A stretch of DNA of 64,000 nt from Lineus longissimus (GCF_910592395.1 NC_088326.1:625001-689000); one strand, 5' to 3'; shown: positions 41,201 to 53,282, counted from the first letter of the stretch. The notes: generated from the sequence alone by a model not told the origin. A program made the numbers and translations.

Positions 41201-42419
41201 GGCTGTTTTTTCCCACGCAGTGGGTTAACAAAACAAGGTTTTAGAAAAGTCTGGCCTTATTGAGGCTGCCTCCAGGTAAAGTAGGAAATTACCATCAGCC
41301 AATCAATTAAGAACCACCCAAGCCTTCCTGCTTCTAGCATGGTGAATGGAGCCAAGAGTTACATATGAGTTTCCCTAACCCTTTCATTATTTATTAAAAT
41401 GTTTGTGAAGAATTCAAAATATTGAAACAGGAAACAGCAGACATATTTTTATGAAAACTTTTGCAAAGTTCTTTGGCTCTGGTGATCCCACCAATTTTCA
41501 CAATGCCGGTTAATGGGATAAAAGGATTATGCAATGGTATGGAAGTGCCATCTTCTCAGTCGATTTTGAACATGCTAATAATCAAGTTGCAGTTCCAAAT
41601 TAACAAAAGGCTAAATGAATTACGGCTGAACTGTCCAGCTGAGCCAAGAAAACATGCAGGCTCATTTTCAGCGGCATGAGGATTATAAGGATTTGAAAAT
41701 GGTTTGACAATGGACAATATAAAACTTCAATTCAAATTTATTCGCGTCAAAGTCATTAGCTCTCTATCAAATATGGATCTTACCTTCCAAAGCAAAAGTA
41801 GCTCAGTAGAATACCAACAACCACCGCCACAAAATGACGGACATTTGCTCCGACCTTGGCCGGGTGGAGATGTATACGATACACGGGGCCGAGACATAAT
41901 GCTATCAGCTGACACACCACAAAGTTCAACTGAAGAGAAAAAGTGAGTAGGGCCTAGCCAATAATATGCAAACATCGTATTAATTGACTAAAACTGTACC
42001 ATGCATCATCATATCCGGGCCACCTTGAAAGGGGTATTGTAGGAAGCAACATGGCTACTGAGTGTAGTCAGGATGACTGCACATTGTCATCATCGGACAT
42101 CAATGACATCATTTTGTCATGATGCTAATGCTACTTCATCATGTTGAAATGTATCAATGCACTATGTACACAGTCCCTGTACATAATGTACAAGGCAAAC
42201 CACTTTGAGGTCAAACCAGAAAATCATTGATCGCAAAAACACGTATTTTGAGAAGGGAAGGGGATGGACCTGCGAAAACTAAGACATCTCAAATATACAG
42301 AACAATCAGCAGATCTTAGAAATCGGAAATAATTTGCGATAATGCACCTGATCGAGGCGAACTCCTGATATTTCTGCCAGAGCTTCCAGCAGCCGAGATC
42401 CAGCGTAGGTGGTCGACAT
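35297..42419 (-). CDS. MBOAT1/2-type lysophospholipid acyltransferase, paralogue 1
   Basis: Thirteen exons give 504 residues: 42419-42348, 41929-41784, 40829-40752, 40302-40210, 39323-39213, 38726-38597, 38194-38150, 37890-37879 (tentative 12-bp microexon), 37263-37173, 37000-36795, 36534-36337, 36121-35970 and 35477-35297. The membrane-bound O-acyltransferase family moves fatty acyl groups from acyl-CoA to lysophospholipids in the ER membrane. The sequence has many hydrophobic helices and family blocks such as STQKLTTLAFSIHDG, EFFSYLFYFHGVIIGPF and KYYFAWSLGEAI. The conserved active-site region is ANWNIQTTNWL with SAVWHGFYPGYY (His near 372). The C-terminus NKKTD fits a KKXX ER-retrieval signal. 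Among human proteins MBOAT1/2 fit best; headgroup specificity cannot be read from sequence. Its start faces the second paralogue 437 bp away. Confidence 0.9.
35562..35751. mobile_element. 190-bp inverted-repeat MITE
   Basis: Termini of about 40 bp are inverted copies differing at about three positions: TGTGACCCGTCACAGCAAAA on the left, and the reverse complement reading TGTGACCTGTCACAGCAAAA. Each terminus itself contains the palindrome TGTGAC/GTCACA. It lies in the last intron of the minus-strand MBOAT gene. Its target duplication was not clear. Confidence 0.7.
38330..38470 (+). pseudogene. LINE ORF2 C-terminal relic
   Basis: The plus strand reads TPDHTLLDCPTFSAQRLKT, then TGA where Trp is expected, then PVGSELKN. 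The H-x4-C core with following R and WP is a common pattern at the C-terminus of non-LTR retrotransposon proteins. In-frame stops mark it as dead. It lies in an intron of the minus-strand MBOAT gene. Confidence 0.45.
38855..38945 (+). mobile_element. tRNA-derived SINE head
   Basis: An A-box-like stretch (GTGGTGTTGTGGCTCGGGTC) is followed by a B-box-like GGTTTGATCCT. The piece AGAGGTCCCTGGTTTGATCC, then GTGAGTCTCT, matches the element at 52878 (AGAGGTCTCTGGTTCAACCC, GTGAGACTCT). The tail is short or missing. Confidence 0.55.
40854..40867. promoter_or_regulatory. X-box-like GTTACCATGGCAAC in an MBOAT intron
   Basis: A full match to the RFX X-box consensus lies 25 bp from the acceptor of exon 3 of the minus-strand MBOAT gene. 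It may be another dispersed copy of the motif seen at 875 and elsewhere rather than a control element. Confidence 0.3.
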
Positions 42420-42856
42420 GTTGGAATACACTGAAACCCTTCATGAAGCTCTTGCACTATTTTATAGGGGTCAAGGCTTACATATTAACATATAATTTCG
42501 GTAAAACTCCAAAAACTTTATTGTTTTTAACAAATGAAGATTTTATTAGCAAGATTTAATCTCATTCAAACCTAATATGTTTTGCTATTTTGTAAAGAAC
42601 TGTATATTTGTACACGATTAAAATATTGACACCCCTAAATTAAATGGACTCAGCGAACTTAACTCTCGCACCCATATTCTTATCAATGTAGTAAATACTA
42701 GGACTAAATGTAGAATATAGTAAAAGCCTTGATTATCAGGTCATAAACTTTATCAACAGTTAACAGAGATAACAAGACATAATTGCGAAAACTGGGGTTG
42801 GGATTATTATTCTAGAATAATACTTTCTTGGTGGTGTCATTTAGAGAGTAAAGAAA
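42420..42856. promoter_or_regulatory. Shared divergent promoter of the MBOAT pair
   Basis: Only 437 bp separate the two start codons, which point outward, so both genes probably use one bidirectional region. It is AT-rich without a clear TATA box or CpG cluster. Transcription starts cannot be placed from sequence. Confidence 0.5.
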
Positions 42857-45800
42857 ATGTCGACGGTGAAACACACATCGGGATTTTATGCCGGATCCCG
42901 GGTTTTGGAGCCCCTTGGAGAATTCACGGGACTCCCGATTGACCAGGTAAATATGCCAAAACATCAGCCGAATTCCACTCTTTCAGTTGCATCAATATTT
43001 CCATGTTTCTACTTTCCGATCATATTGTTTTCATCCAAAGTCTGGAGGTCACCTCCATGTCTGAAGACGTCGAAATCTGGCTTCACCAGCTGCAGCTGTG
43101 TGCATTTGTGTACATTTCACTGTGCTTTGTTTGAAAGTGACTGAATGGATGCTGGCTTTTCTCAGTGTGTGATGAATAGATGGATCCATTGTTTCTCCTC
43201 ATGGCTGGTGAAGAGTTTTTTGGCATTGTGAAGATAGTTTGGCTGGATGTATTACAATGATCAATACAGAGCTGTCAGTGTCAGATTTGACAACTTTTGA
43301 CAGCTGTCAAATATATCATATCAATTTGATTGACCTCTCTCTGAACTCAACTGATTGAACTGACGAAATAAGTGCCACTGTTCAATAGATTTATAACTGA
43401 ATGCGATCAAACTACGTCAGTTCAGATCGGGATTGTAAATTTAAACCGCAGATAAGTTACAGGTAAGGTTTGAATGGGACCCTATATATAATAGTATTTA
43501 AACCGGCTATCCATTGTTGTTGAGGGTACATAAGTCATAACGACCTCAATTCCTTGTGTCAAGATGTTTGTGGTACCATCCTTATAATACTATTAATAGA
43601 GTCATATGGTACTTGTGAACTGGGTGAAGTCCAGTCTGCCAAGTGTTTACAAAAGATGTGATGAGCTGATTAAATCCCATCAAATACGGAAGTGATCTAT
43701 AAAAGATTTTAAGAAGGCTTAGAATATCTATTGTTCAATATTTTCATTGTTCAAATGAGGTCATGATAAACTTGTCAAGATTTTTTTCATAATGAGCTCT
43801 ACCAGACTCCATCAAGGACAGTATTTGTCAGCCCCAAGGGTGTCCCTAATAGAGAGGTTGTACTGAGAGGTTGGTCAGTTTGGGAGCAAATAATTCAGTG
43901 CCTGGAGAGAGTGACTAACAAAATGACTCGCTCCGAGATAGTTCAAATGGCACGGCAGCAACCATAACCATGTACACAACACTTTGGGGAATTTTGCCAA
44001 AATGATCCTGTTACAATTCGGTCAACCATTAATTTGTGGCCAAAGTGTTTAGAGCTTTCAGTAATTGCTGTGTTTTTGTTCCAGAGAGCAAATTGTAGGA
44101 CTCCAATTCATAATTCATGTAATTGATGTACGAATAGAGTGTCAATCATGTCAATTACTGATCTGAGCAATTTGTTGCTAAGTTTTGATAGTGTTGGTTA
44201 CTAAGGTGAGCGACAATAACAGAACAGCAGAGACTACCCAAGTCTACCCAACCCAACAAAGACCTGGCAAAATCAGAAGAAGGTTGTTTCAGTGATTTTT
44301 GGCTAAAAAGATTTGAAATAAACTTGTCATGATTTTGGTAGTTTTTATCGAAAATGGTAGCCTTTCAAGAAAGAATCTCAAAGAAAATTGAATGAAAAAT
44401 GTTCTTTCCTAATCCATGGTCAATTGCATATTTTGGGAAAATGAGGCTCCTAGAGACATGTTCATGTTGTACATCATAACAATACATGTACCAGTAGGCT
44501 GTTGCATTTGAAGTGGAACTCTCAAATTGTCCAACAAAATTGGCTTCTCCTTTTGCCACCACCCAGCCACAACCCAACCAATTCAACCTTGTCTGCCTGT
44601 CTGAGGCAATAATGGTCATGATGTCATTATGAATGGATTTACAGCGAGAGTTGTTTTTTTATATTGATCGGGATGCATAAGTGGTTGTGTTGCCTGGACA
44701 CGGATATTGCTTGGCCGACTTCACTGATCCTGTTGATTTTAGAAATAAGAATAAGAATTAAGGGATGCAAGGCTTTATTGTATGTAAGGTGAAGAAATAT
44801 TGAAAAGTGGACGACATTGGCCGAGATGCTGGTCAAAGTACAAATGAGCTGTTGTTGGAAACCAAAATTGCCGTTAGTCATTTCCTTATGGATTTGTGTC
44901 AGAGGCTGACTGGCATCCATCAGCGACTGGTACTAGTGTGTCCATCAGCGTGTAGTCTGAAGCCAGATTGATACATAAATTGCGGATGATGCAATCTTTA
45001 TTTAGACCACTCAGTAAGAGCAGGAAAGATATTGAGTAGTTTATACATTTTCTAAAAAAACTTTTATGTCTTGTCTCTTCTCTTTTCAGATTAACTTCAT
45101 AACATGCCAGTTCCTTGCCCTTTCTATAACATACCCATTCCGGGTATGGCTTCACCCCTCAAATACGGGAACGGCAGTCCGCCATCTTTTCGAATTGGGC
45201 CTTGGTATTGCCATGACTGCGTTCTGCTTTGGACAGTAAGTAAACACATCGCATTCAGGCGACAGGTGGACGACAAATTGTATTGGACAACACTTCAATC
45301 CTATCTTAATGTTCTTTTTACAGACAAATGCTCCACCTGTTGGCCCAGAGTACCCTCTGTTTCCTCATCATGTATAGCCTACCGATCGAGTATATGCACA
45401 TAGTGACGTTCATAGCCGCCATGTCTTACCTCGCTATCACGCATATATACAGACAAATATATGATTATGGTGGATATACTCTAGACATCACAGGGTAAGT
45501 AATTTTTATAACCTTTGTGACAAATGATGAAAATTTCGGTCTTTTAAGTTTTTGTTCAAAATAGTTTGTGTGTGTGTGTGTGGGGGGGGGGGGGGGAGTG
45601 ATAGTTTTGGACAGAGTAGTGGCATTGTGTCATGTTGCTGATTTATATACAGTCCAACCTACCCCTCTTTATAAAGGACACCCTCGGGACTGATGAATGC
45701 TGCCCTTAATAGAGAATTGTCCTGTTCAGAGAGGATTCTAATGGAAACAACCAATTTTGGACCAAAACAAGTATCCTTCAGAGAAATGGTGTACTTAATA

Positions 45801-48800
45801 GAGAGGTGTCAGCAAATGGAGGTTATACTGTGTATCTTAAAGGAATTGATAGTGTAAGAGCCTACCTTACTCTGGCTCCAGACATGCTTCAGTTGGACAT
45901 GCTATGTTTTTGGGTGGTAATAAGTGTATCCTCAGCTACTACATGTGCCCAAATGCACAGAGTGAAGGCAGCTCACCAATACTAACTAGGTGTCAAATGC
46001 CAATGTCCATTGTTTACTTATAATGACACTACTAAAGGCTAGTTATTGGGTTATGTAATGAGCTTACTGACCCTGGTCAGTTTCAACAGTGAGTTGTACT
46101 TACAATGTCAATGGGGCTCACAAAAGGGGTTTGCCCAATCCTTCAATAGCCAACTGGGCTGATTGGTTGTCTTATGAAATGCATGGGTGATCAGTTCAGA
46201 GTGGGCTGAATGCATGAGCGAAATCCTGTACGAATAAAATAAAATGTTGTCTTTGATTGGAGACCAATTACTAATAATATTGCGCCCCCAGGCACAACCT
46301 TTACCCCCAGTCCCACGCGATCACAGTGAAATTGGCATCATTTCTGCAGAGAAAAATAACATCAGGTTCACCATCTTCAACTTGCTCAGACTCGACAGAA
46401 TCTCTTCACACTGATCAAATGTACTTCCTCCTTGGAACTCATGACCCAAGTCATGCTCTCCGCTCCTCCCGCTATCTCCATGCAGACTGGGCGACCTAAT
46501 CCTCCGAATTATTAATCGCTCAGGCATGCCTTCGTAACTAATGGCAACTACTAACTGTCGTAAATGGAGAAGTCATGGACTTGGGATGCGGTGCGGTAGA
46601 CTGGTACTCTCCTTTCAATCTGTGCTGGAGGTGCCTGCTTGGAGACGTTAGTCTGCTTCCTTGGGAAGGTATTCGAATGCCTGGGAAGTTACTGCCAAAT
46701 CTGCCCTCAGGAGGCATCAAAACATCAAACATCTGCTGTATGAAAACATTTAGTCCATTTTCCCCACAACTTCAGTTCCATGGACAGATGTTAACATCTG
46801 GCAAAGAACAAGCTCACACAACACAACCTTATTCCACATATACCCATTACTATTGGACCATGCATTATCTTCTGTTGGTACTCAATATTGACTAGAACTT
46901 GTGAAGGACTTACAGGAAAGATATCTGCCAAATGTCTATTCACACAGGTTACAGAATGACCAAGTTGCATAATTGAACCTTTGCCAAATATGGTCAGTTG
47001 TGTCAATAGTGATTCACATAGCGGTATACATTGCATCATTAGCATATTATTCTCAATGGTATAAGAGGTACTTTTATGTCTCTTGGCGGACGATACATAG
47101 TGACCCGTCCAAAACATACGACCCATACGAACGACTCGTATCAATTTCAGTAATTACATGTGCAGTGAATGCTAATTGTGTTGTCCGTAAGCTAACCCGC
47201 GGTTGATGATGTTTAAATGTGATTTAGGGAAGAACTGCACGATGATGATCAATGGCATGCAAGGAATGAGTCCATAGAGAGTCGATGAACAAACTCCGCC
47301 ATGTTTGTCTGTTTTTCATATGGTTCTGGTCAAATTACTCAAGTTGAACCCAGGAATGCTACCAGATCACATTTGCCATAAGATAGTGGTGGTTCTCCTT
47401 AGGGTAGGCTTAACAATGCTCTTTGACAGAGTCAACTATGACACCGGCTGCCCAGGGCTGTGTGACATTGCTATTTCTGATCACACTATTACAGTTAAGT
47501 GACAACAGGTCAGTCAAGTACCTTCAGCCAGATCTATCTGAGAATCACTTGTAAAAAATGCCCTACTGTAACATACAATTCTACCTCCCAATCGAGGCAG
47601 GGCTCGATCAGCCTTGCGTTTCTGCCTTCGAATGTCTTGATTATTTGAATAATGACACCTCGAGGCTTTCCTCCGGGCGGTGAGTTACACAATTAGTGAT
47701 TCATTTCATGATTGTGCACACCTTCGACGACGTGACGTTGATCAGTGAGCTAGATCCTTGCTCAAAAGTTATACGTTTCCTAATAGCATGTATGCAGACT
47801 GTCCTTCAAAGAAGAGTTAAAAATGGATCTGTTTCTAATTGGCTAGCCTAACGTTTCATGCTTGTCACAAAATCAATGAAGACGAAATTTGAATACTGCA
47901 TGGTGCACAATTTCATTAAAGATTACCCAAGAATAAAGAAATCAATTTCGTGTGGCCTTTTACACTACAATCTGATATATTGTTGACTATTGTTGCCAAC
48001 GTGCGTGTCTGGTATCATTTCCGATACACGGCAAAAGTATATCATTTTTCTTGTTCTAAGTGGTATATTTCTGTGCAGATTTATTCAAAACGTTCATGGC
48101 AGAATATTAGTAAAACATTATTTTCTGTTGGAGCGTTTAGGATTTGTGTTCGAGGGAGTAATCATAGCGATGCCCAGAGGTTTACCAGTGCTCTGTGCAA
48201 AATGACTATTACTTCTTTCGTTTTTCAGACCACTGATGATCATGACACAAAAGCTAACAAGTTTAGCGTTTAGTTATCACGATGGTGCCGTCAAGAAATT
48301 AGATAGTTTATCAAAGGATCAACAACAACAAATGATAAAGTGAGTGCGTTATCATCGAGGAGAGTTTAATGTTTTGCGCCAAGATGAAATGGAATCCATC
48401 CTGGTTTGTTGCTTATCGTTTCGTGTAAAATGAGAACTCCACATCCGTTGATGTCAGTCTGTGTCCACACAGTGGGTCACATGCAGATGACGTCATGGTT
48501 GACGTCATCACACTTTGACAAAATGAGCCACATCAGTCAATGTTAAAATATGACATCCAAAATGGATGTTTTTTTAATGATGATATCAACTGCTGCCTCC
48601 TATTGGTCATTCTGACATTGTTTTCTTCTTTCTTTCCAGAAAATTACCAACCACTTTAGAGTTTTACAGTTATATGTTTTACTTCCATGGTATAATGTGT
48701 GGCCCGCTGAGCTTCTTCAACGATTATATCGCATTTGTAAATGGCACCAATTTCACATCACCAATTAAAGATAAATATGCTATTCAGGAGAATGGACACT

Positions 48801-51800
48801 GTAATGAACCAATCAAAAGGATGCTTGTACCATCGGTGAGTATGTTGCTATGGGAACCATAATGGTTGCTATGGATACTGTAGAGGTTACTACGATGACC
48901 AGTTTGGTTTCTATGGAGACAATACTGATGGTTGTGGTGCCTGGAGATGTTGCTGCGGTTACCATAGAGGTTGCCATGTTTACCAACGTGGTTGCTATGG
49001 TCAACAGAGTGACTGACATGGTGACCAGAAAAGAGGTTGCTATGGTGACAATTCTGAAAAATTGTGTTTCCCAACTTTCTTGGGCCTTCTCTTATTGTAT
49101 CACTGTTCTGTTCTGCAACCTCTGAAAAGTGCCACCTATTGTTATCTGCAGGAGGTAGAGAAAGAGGAACGTCGCATAATAAGGGTAAATATAAAATAAT
49201 TAAATGATTAATTCATGATATGAATGTTTTTTTCATTTCATTTGTTTTATTTCAATAAGTTAATCTTGATTCTTTAAGCTTTAGATTTGACTTGATTTAC
49301 GTTCATAAATGTCTTGTCTTCTGCTTGAATTTGATTGGCTGCTGTAATTATTCGAAAGCTGCTAGCGCTTGTCTTGGTCTGTGCGACAACGTCTGCTTTA
49401 GAACGTTTGTTTCCTTTTGAACATTTTCTGTTTAAAGTCTGTTTAGTTCTAAGAGTCTGTATTGTGGCATGCTCTGTATGATAGATAAGATACAGTAGAA
49501 CCTCCCTTTAGCGGACACCTCTGTTAGCAGACCACCCTCTATATCAGGGACACTGCTTTTGGTCCCAAATTGGTTGTTTCCATTCAATTTCATCTCTGTA
49601 ATCAGGACACCTCTCAATTAAGCACAGCTGTTGTCTGTACTAAGGGTGTCTGTACTAGAGAGGTTCTACTGTAGTTGCACCCATACTCAGATTTCAGCAG
49701 CATCATTCTCCTTCGTGATATTATTCTCGTGGGAGTCCCGGAGGGGGTTAGGGATCTTACATTGGTGTTGGAATACAAGTCCCGTAATCAGTCGCCAATT
49801 CCCCATATTCAGGGTACGCCTAATTGGACCCAGCTTCTATCTGAATAGTGGCTAATTGGTCATCTTCTAGAAATTAGTGATTGCATCACTCTAACGACGT
49901 AGGTGATGAGTTGGCCTCTTGGCCTTAAAGGGGGTGTGCACTCCTGAAAAATTGAGAAAAACCTTTAGAAATCAATATGATTACCAAAGAAGTAAAGTTG
50001 AGGAAAGCTCAGACCAGAATTGTGCCTTTCAGTGGCAGTATTTTGTGTTTGGTGTGAAACTTCTGTACGAGATGTATAACCCTGGTAAGGTACCCAGCCC
50101 ACTTTTTGTGCATTGCATGTTGTTCTGTCTATAAATGTTAAATGCTCTTGGTTTGATAGTTGCATTGATTATATTTCAGTTGAATGCATCCCATGTTAGA
50201 TATACCCTCCACCCCTCGTGAACCTCATGTAAGAATTTTCATTTGAAACGGTCGACGGTCCAGTATGTCAGCACAAACAGAGTCGGTGAGGTTGTAAAAC
50301 CAACGCAAATGAACTTTGAATTATTCGGCACTTGAGAGTTTTGTTGGGCATTAGAGCTTAAAGTTGCCCGCAGCAAAAGAAACTTCAGGGCCTGATATTG
50401 TAAACCAACAAATTTGAACGTTTTCAGCCACTTGCCCAAATGCCTTCACCTTATTTAGCGAGGTGCCAAATATACCAGGTGACACCAACTTCAGCTGGGT
50501 GTTGTGTTACAAGAACGTCCCCAGGACTGGAATTTCAGAATTTCTTCACCACCAGCCTTTTCTGCTGTCGTACGTTACCCTCAATCCGTATCACTTCACA
50601 GTGTTTTAGAGGTATTTTAACGCACATTGGCTATTCGCAATTCCAATTTATTCACGAACATGTTTTCATGGTGAGAATATTAGACTATGCTGGAATAAGG
50701 TAATAAAATTATTTGTAGAGAGGGTTGTTAGAGTGCTATCTTTATCATTAACTTTAAGAAAAATTAGGTAGTGTACATAGTTACCGTGGAGCTTTGGCCT
50801 GTCCAGTGGAGTTTAGGAATTTGTTACGAAGGTGCATGGTTGGTGGAGGAAGTTAGCGGACAATTCTCGTGCATGTGAATGTTATAGGTGTGAAGTGCAG
50901 TTTGTCGAAATGTCTATTTGTTCTCTAATCAATTAACTAATCTGTTTTACCGAAAGATTTTCTCTTGTAGGTAACTAGCTTTCTTAACTAATCAGTTTTG
51001 AACTAACATCGTATAACTTTTGATTTCATTGTGTTGTATGGAGTGTGATGCCCTGTTATCATATGCTGATCTACCACCGTCACCACCGTCACTCACGGCA
51101 TTTCACATTAAGAGTTATACTGGTGTGTGCTGTCAATCATGGCGGTTTACAATAACACTTTGAATGTCAATCTGATCACTTATTTGCCAAGATATAGTAT
51201 CAGGGGACTCTGGATTCAACCAACATTTGATATGTTACAGTTTCTTTCTGCCTTCCCTGCACTAGTTACTATAATCATGCACCATCACCTTTAAGGAACC
51301 GCCTCATAATACACTTAAATGCCGACCAATTAATTTGATTTTGTTTATGTGGGGTATGCATTTAACATTAAAAACCCCTTTCATTGTTACCAAGGTGACA
51401 GCAGCAACCTGCGAATATCAAACCTAATATTGACCTGTTTTACCTGCAGACGTCACTGTGACAAAAACGACTCAATTGAACGGTACTTTACCAATGTTGG
51501 GCATATTTTATTTTCTCATCCAACTTTCAGGTTTGCATCATGAAAAAACTACTGACTGCTTCTGTGGCGGCTGCCATGATGTGTTACGTCGTGCCGTATT
51601 TTGAACCCGAGCGATTATTAAGTAAGTACGAATATGCAGTCCGGCTAGAAGGGATGCTTTCCATCACAGGTTAACCTCCGAGGCAAGCCTTGTACCCACT
51701 CCTGTTTTGAGGGAAGTTGTGTTTGCCCAGTTGATTAAGTGTCTTGCTCAAGGACTCAGACATGAAATCGCAGTGATCCTCTGAGTGTCGAACCCACAAC

Positions 51801-53282
51801 CTCCTGAGCCTGCCAATGCGACAACTATACCACTGATTTCCCCCGAGAACCGCGACCTTGTTGAAAACACTTTGAGACAAAACTTGGTCAATGAAATCAT
51901 CATTTCCTAAATTTATCCCAACAGGTAAAGAATTTTTCCAAATGTCATTCTTCGGCAAGTTCGGGATAATGTACATGGTGATGGTGATGGTACGGCAGAA
52001 ATATTACTTTGCCTGGACTCTAGCAGAGGCTGTCAACTATAACGCCGGGCTGGGATTCAGCGGCTTCGATGAGAAAGGTGACGAGAAGTGGGATCTCATC
52101 AAGTCAGTTAGTATATGGAAAGTCGAGGTGAGTCGATTTAGATTGGTGGATCTCTCCATCGTAGTTATTGGTGAAGCTGCATACTCGGCTCTTTGAACAA
52201 GAAAGACAGCTAGCCCAGAGATTCTCTGTTTCTGTTGGGCTGGTGGGGGGGGATATTCGGATTTCTGACAATTGTCACTAAGAATTCACTTTCTGATTTC
52301 AGATGGGAACAAGTTTCAAACTAATCTTAGACAACTGGAACATCACCACCTTAGTTTGGTTGCGACGCGTCGTCTACGATCGTGCGCCGTTTCAGAAGAC
52401 GTTTGCGGTGTTTCTCGTGTCGGCGTTCTGGCACGGTTTCTATCCCGGGTATTACTTCATGTTCCTGAGCGCTGCGTTATTCACCGTGGTGGCGAGACAG
52501 GTACGATTTATCTTTACTGTTCAATACAGAGCTTGTAATGTTGGAAATATATTCGAACTTGAGATAAAAGAGTGAATTCATGAGATACTTTGGCTTTAAA
52601 CTTCACAGTCCTCTCATGACAGAAATCACCCCCATTGTATGACCAGTTATTGAAAATATCATTCACTGTCTATTGTAGGTGCGTAGGAATATACGGCCTT
52701 ACTTCCAGACGACTCCCACAAAAGCATTCATCTATGACTGTGTAACGTGGGCCGCCACACGTATTGGTATCACGTATATAACATGCCCGTTTGTTATACT
52801 CGAAATGGAGCCAGCATTAGATCTTTACAAGTAAGTCCTTCATCAGGTGTGACTAGGTTGTGACACGTCTTGTTTAACATAGGTGCTGGTCTAGTGATTC
52901 AGGTCCCTTCACCACAGGTCCAGAGGTCTCTGGTTCAACCCTACTGTTTGCGTGAGACTCTGAGCAGGTTGCTTTGTCTGACTTGCCTCACTCTTCCAGA
53001 GTGTATAAATGGCTACCGGTCAGAAATGCTCACTCTACCGAAAGTGAGGTGTTTTGCTCAAGGCTACAATTTTCTAATCTTCATGTGTTCTATTGCAGCT
53101 CCATCTTTTGGTGCGTCCACATTGTGGCCTTTGCCATTCTGCTGGTTCTCCCGCATAAACAATCAAGCCGCCAATCAACAAAGAGCACCGAAGGGTCAAA
53201 GGTCAACCCAGAGACGAAGACGCAAGAGGTCAACGCTAATGATGGCAATTTCATCAAAAATTTCATCAAAAAAGGTGTATGA
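42857..53282 (+). CDS. MBOAT1/2-type lysophospholipid acyltransferase, paralogue 2
   Basis: Eleven exons give 524 residues: 42857-42946, 45090-45235, 45324-45494, 48229-48339, 48640-48835, 49152-49184, 51531-51621, 51925-52127, 52303-52500, 52679-52830 and 53099-53282. It is clearly paralogous to the gene on the other side of the shared promoter. Both begin MST and share an AGSR motif near the N-terminus, and four or more internal exons have identical lengths (146, 111, 91, 198, 152). Catalytic-region blocks are KYYFAWTLAEAVNYNAGLGF, DNWNITTLVWL and SAFWHGFYPGYY (His near 391). Exon 3 (171 nt) equals exons 3 and 4 of the partner (78 + 93). The C-terminus FIKKGV also ends in KKXX. It probably acts in the ER membrane in phospholipid remodelling. 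Introns are longer and carry MITEs, SINEs and a minisatellite. Confidence 0.92.
43817..43865 (-). mobile_element. Pogo-like MITE fragment (copy F)
   Basis: Only one end survives: ...CCCCAAGGGTGTCCCTAATA then GAGAGGTTGTACTG. It matches the family terminus. It lies in intron 1 of the plus-strand MBOAT gene. Confidence 0.55.
45566..45597. repeat. GT dinucleotide and poly-G tract
   Basis: About six GT units run directly into a run of about 15 G in an MBOAT intron. G runs of this kind can form quadruplexes and are prone to assembly length error. Confidence 0.85.
45650..45830 (+). mobile_element. Pogo-like MITE, full length (copy D)
   Basis: It starts after TA with CAGTCCAACCTACCCCTC and ends GGTTATACTG. 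The inner family sequence GGACACCCTCGGGACTGATG is present. It lies in intron 3 of the plus-strand MBOAT gene. Confidence 0.75.
48838..49050. repeat. Degenerate array of GTTGCTATGG-type units
   Basis: At least eight variants of GGTTGCTATGG or GTTACCATAG occur in about 210 bp, starting right after the exon 5 donor of the plus-strand MBOAT gene. The array opens artificial frames on both strands. Each unit is half or all of an X-box-like palindrome, so the array resembles the motif clusters at 875-3892 and 54620-54790. Confidence 0.75.
49493..49671 (-). mobile_element. Pogo-like MITE, full length (copy E)
   Basis: It is TA-flanked, starts CAGTAGAACCTCCCTTTAGC and ends GAGAGGTTCTACTG. The interior matches copy A in reverse (TTTTGGTCCCAAATTGG, CCATTCAATTT). 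It lies in intron 6 of the plus-strand MBOAT gene. Confidence 0.8.
51668..51850 (-). mobile_element. tRNA-derived SINE in an MBOAT intron
   Basis: On the minus strand an A box (TGGTATAGTTGTCGCATTGG) is followed by a B box in GGTTGTGGGTTCGACACTC, then a body with GAGTCCTTGAGCAAGACACT and a tail. It fits the head-and-body layout of tRNA SINEs. It sits between exons 7 and 8 of the plus-strand MBOAT gene. Ends are approximate. Confidence 0.6.
52878..53085 (+). mobile_element. tRNA-derived SINE in the last MBOAT intron
   Basis: An A box (TGGTCTAGTGATTCAGGTCC) and a B box (GGTTCAACCCT) are followed by a body with CTTGCCTCACTCTTCCAGAG and TGTATAAATGGCTACCGG. The head matches the shorter copy at 38855. 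The body ends just before the acceptor of the last exon. Confidence 0.6.

Noticed and set aside
46321-46732. Two adjacent minus-strand frames (64 and 68 codons)
   Set aside because: They lie in an intron of the plus-strand MBOAT gene, with no recognisable motif, and could equally be transposon debris or chance.
48784-49125. Overlapping frames of about 90 codons on both strands
   Set aside because: They are produced by the GTTGCTATGG array in an MBOAT intron.
51780-51850. Possible tRNA gene from A and B boxes
   Set aside because: The boxes sit in a SINE head; a stable cloverleaf with paired acceptor stem is not evident.
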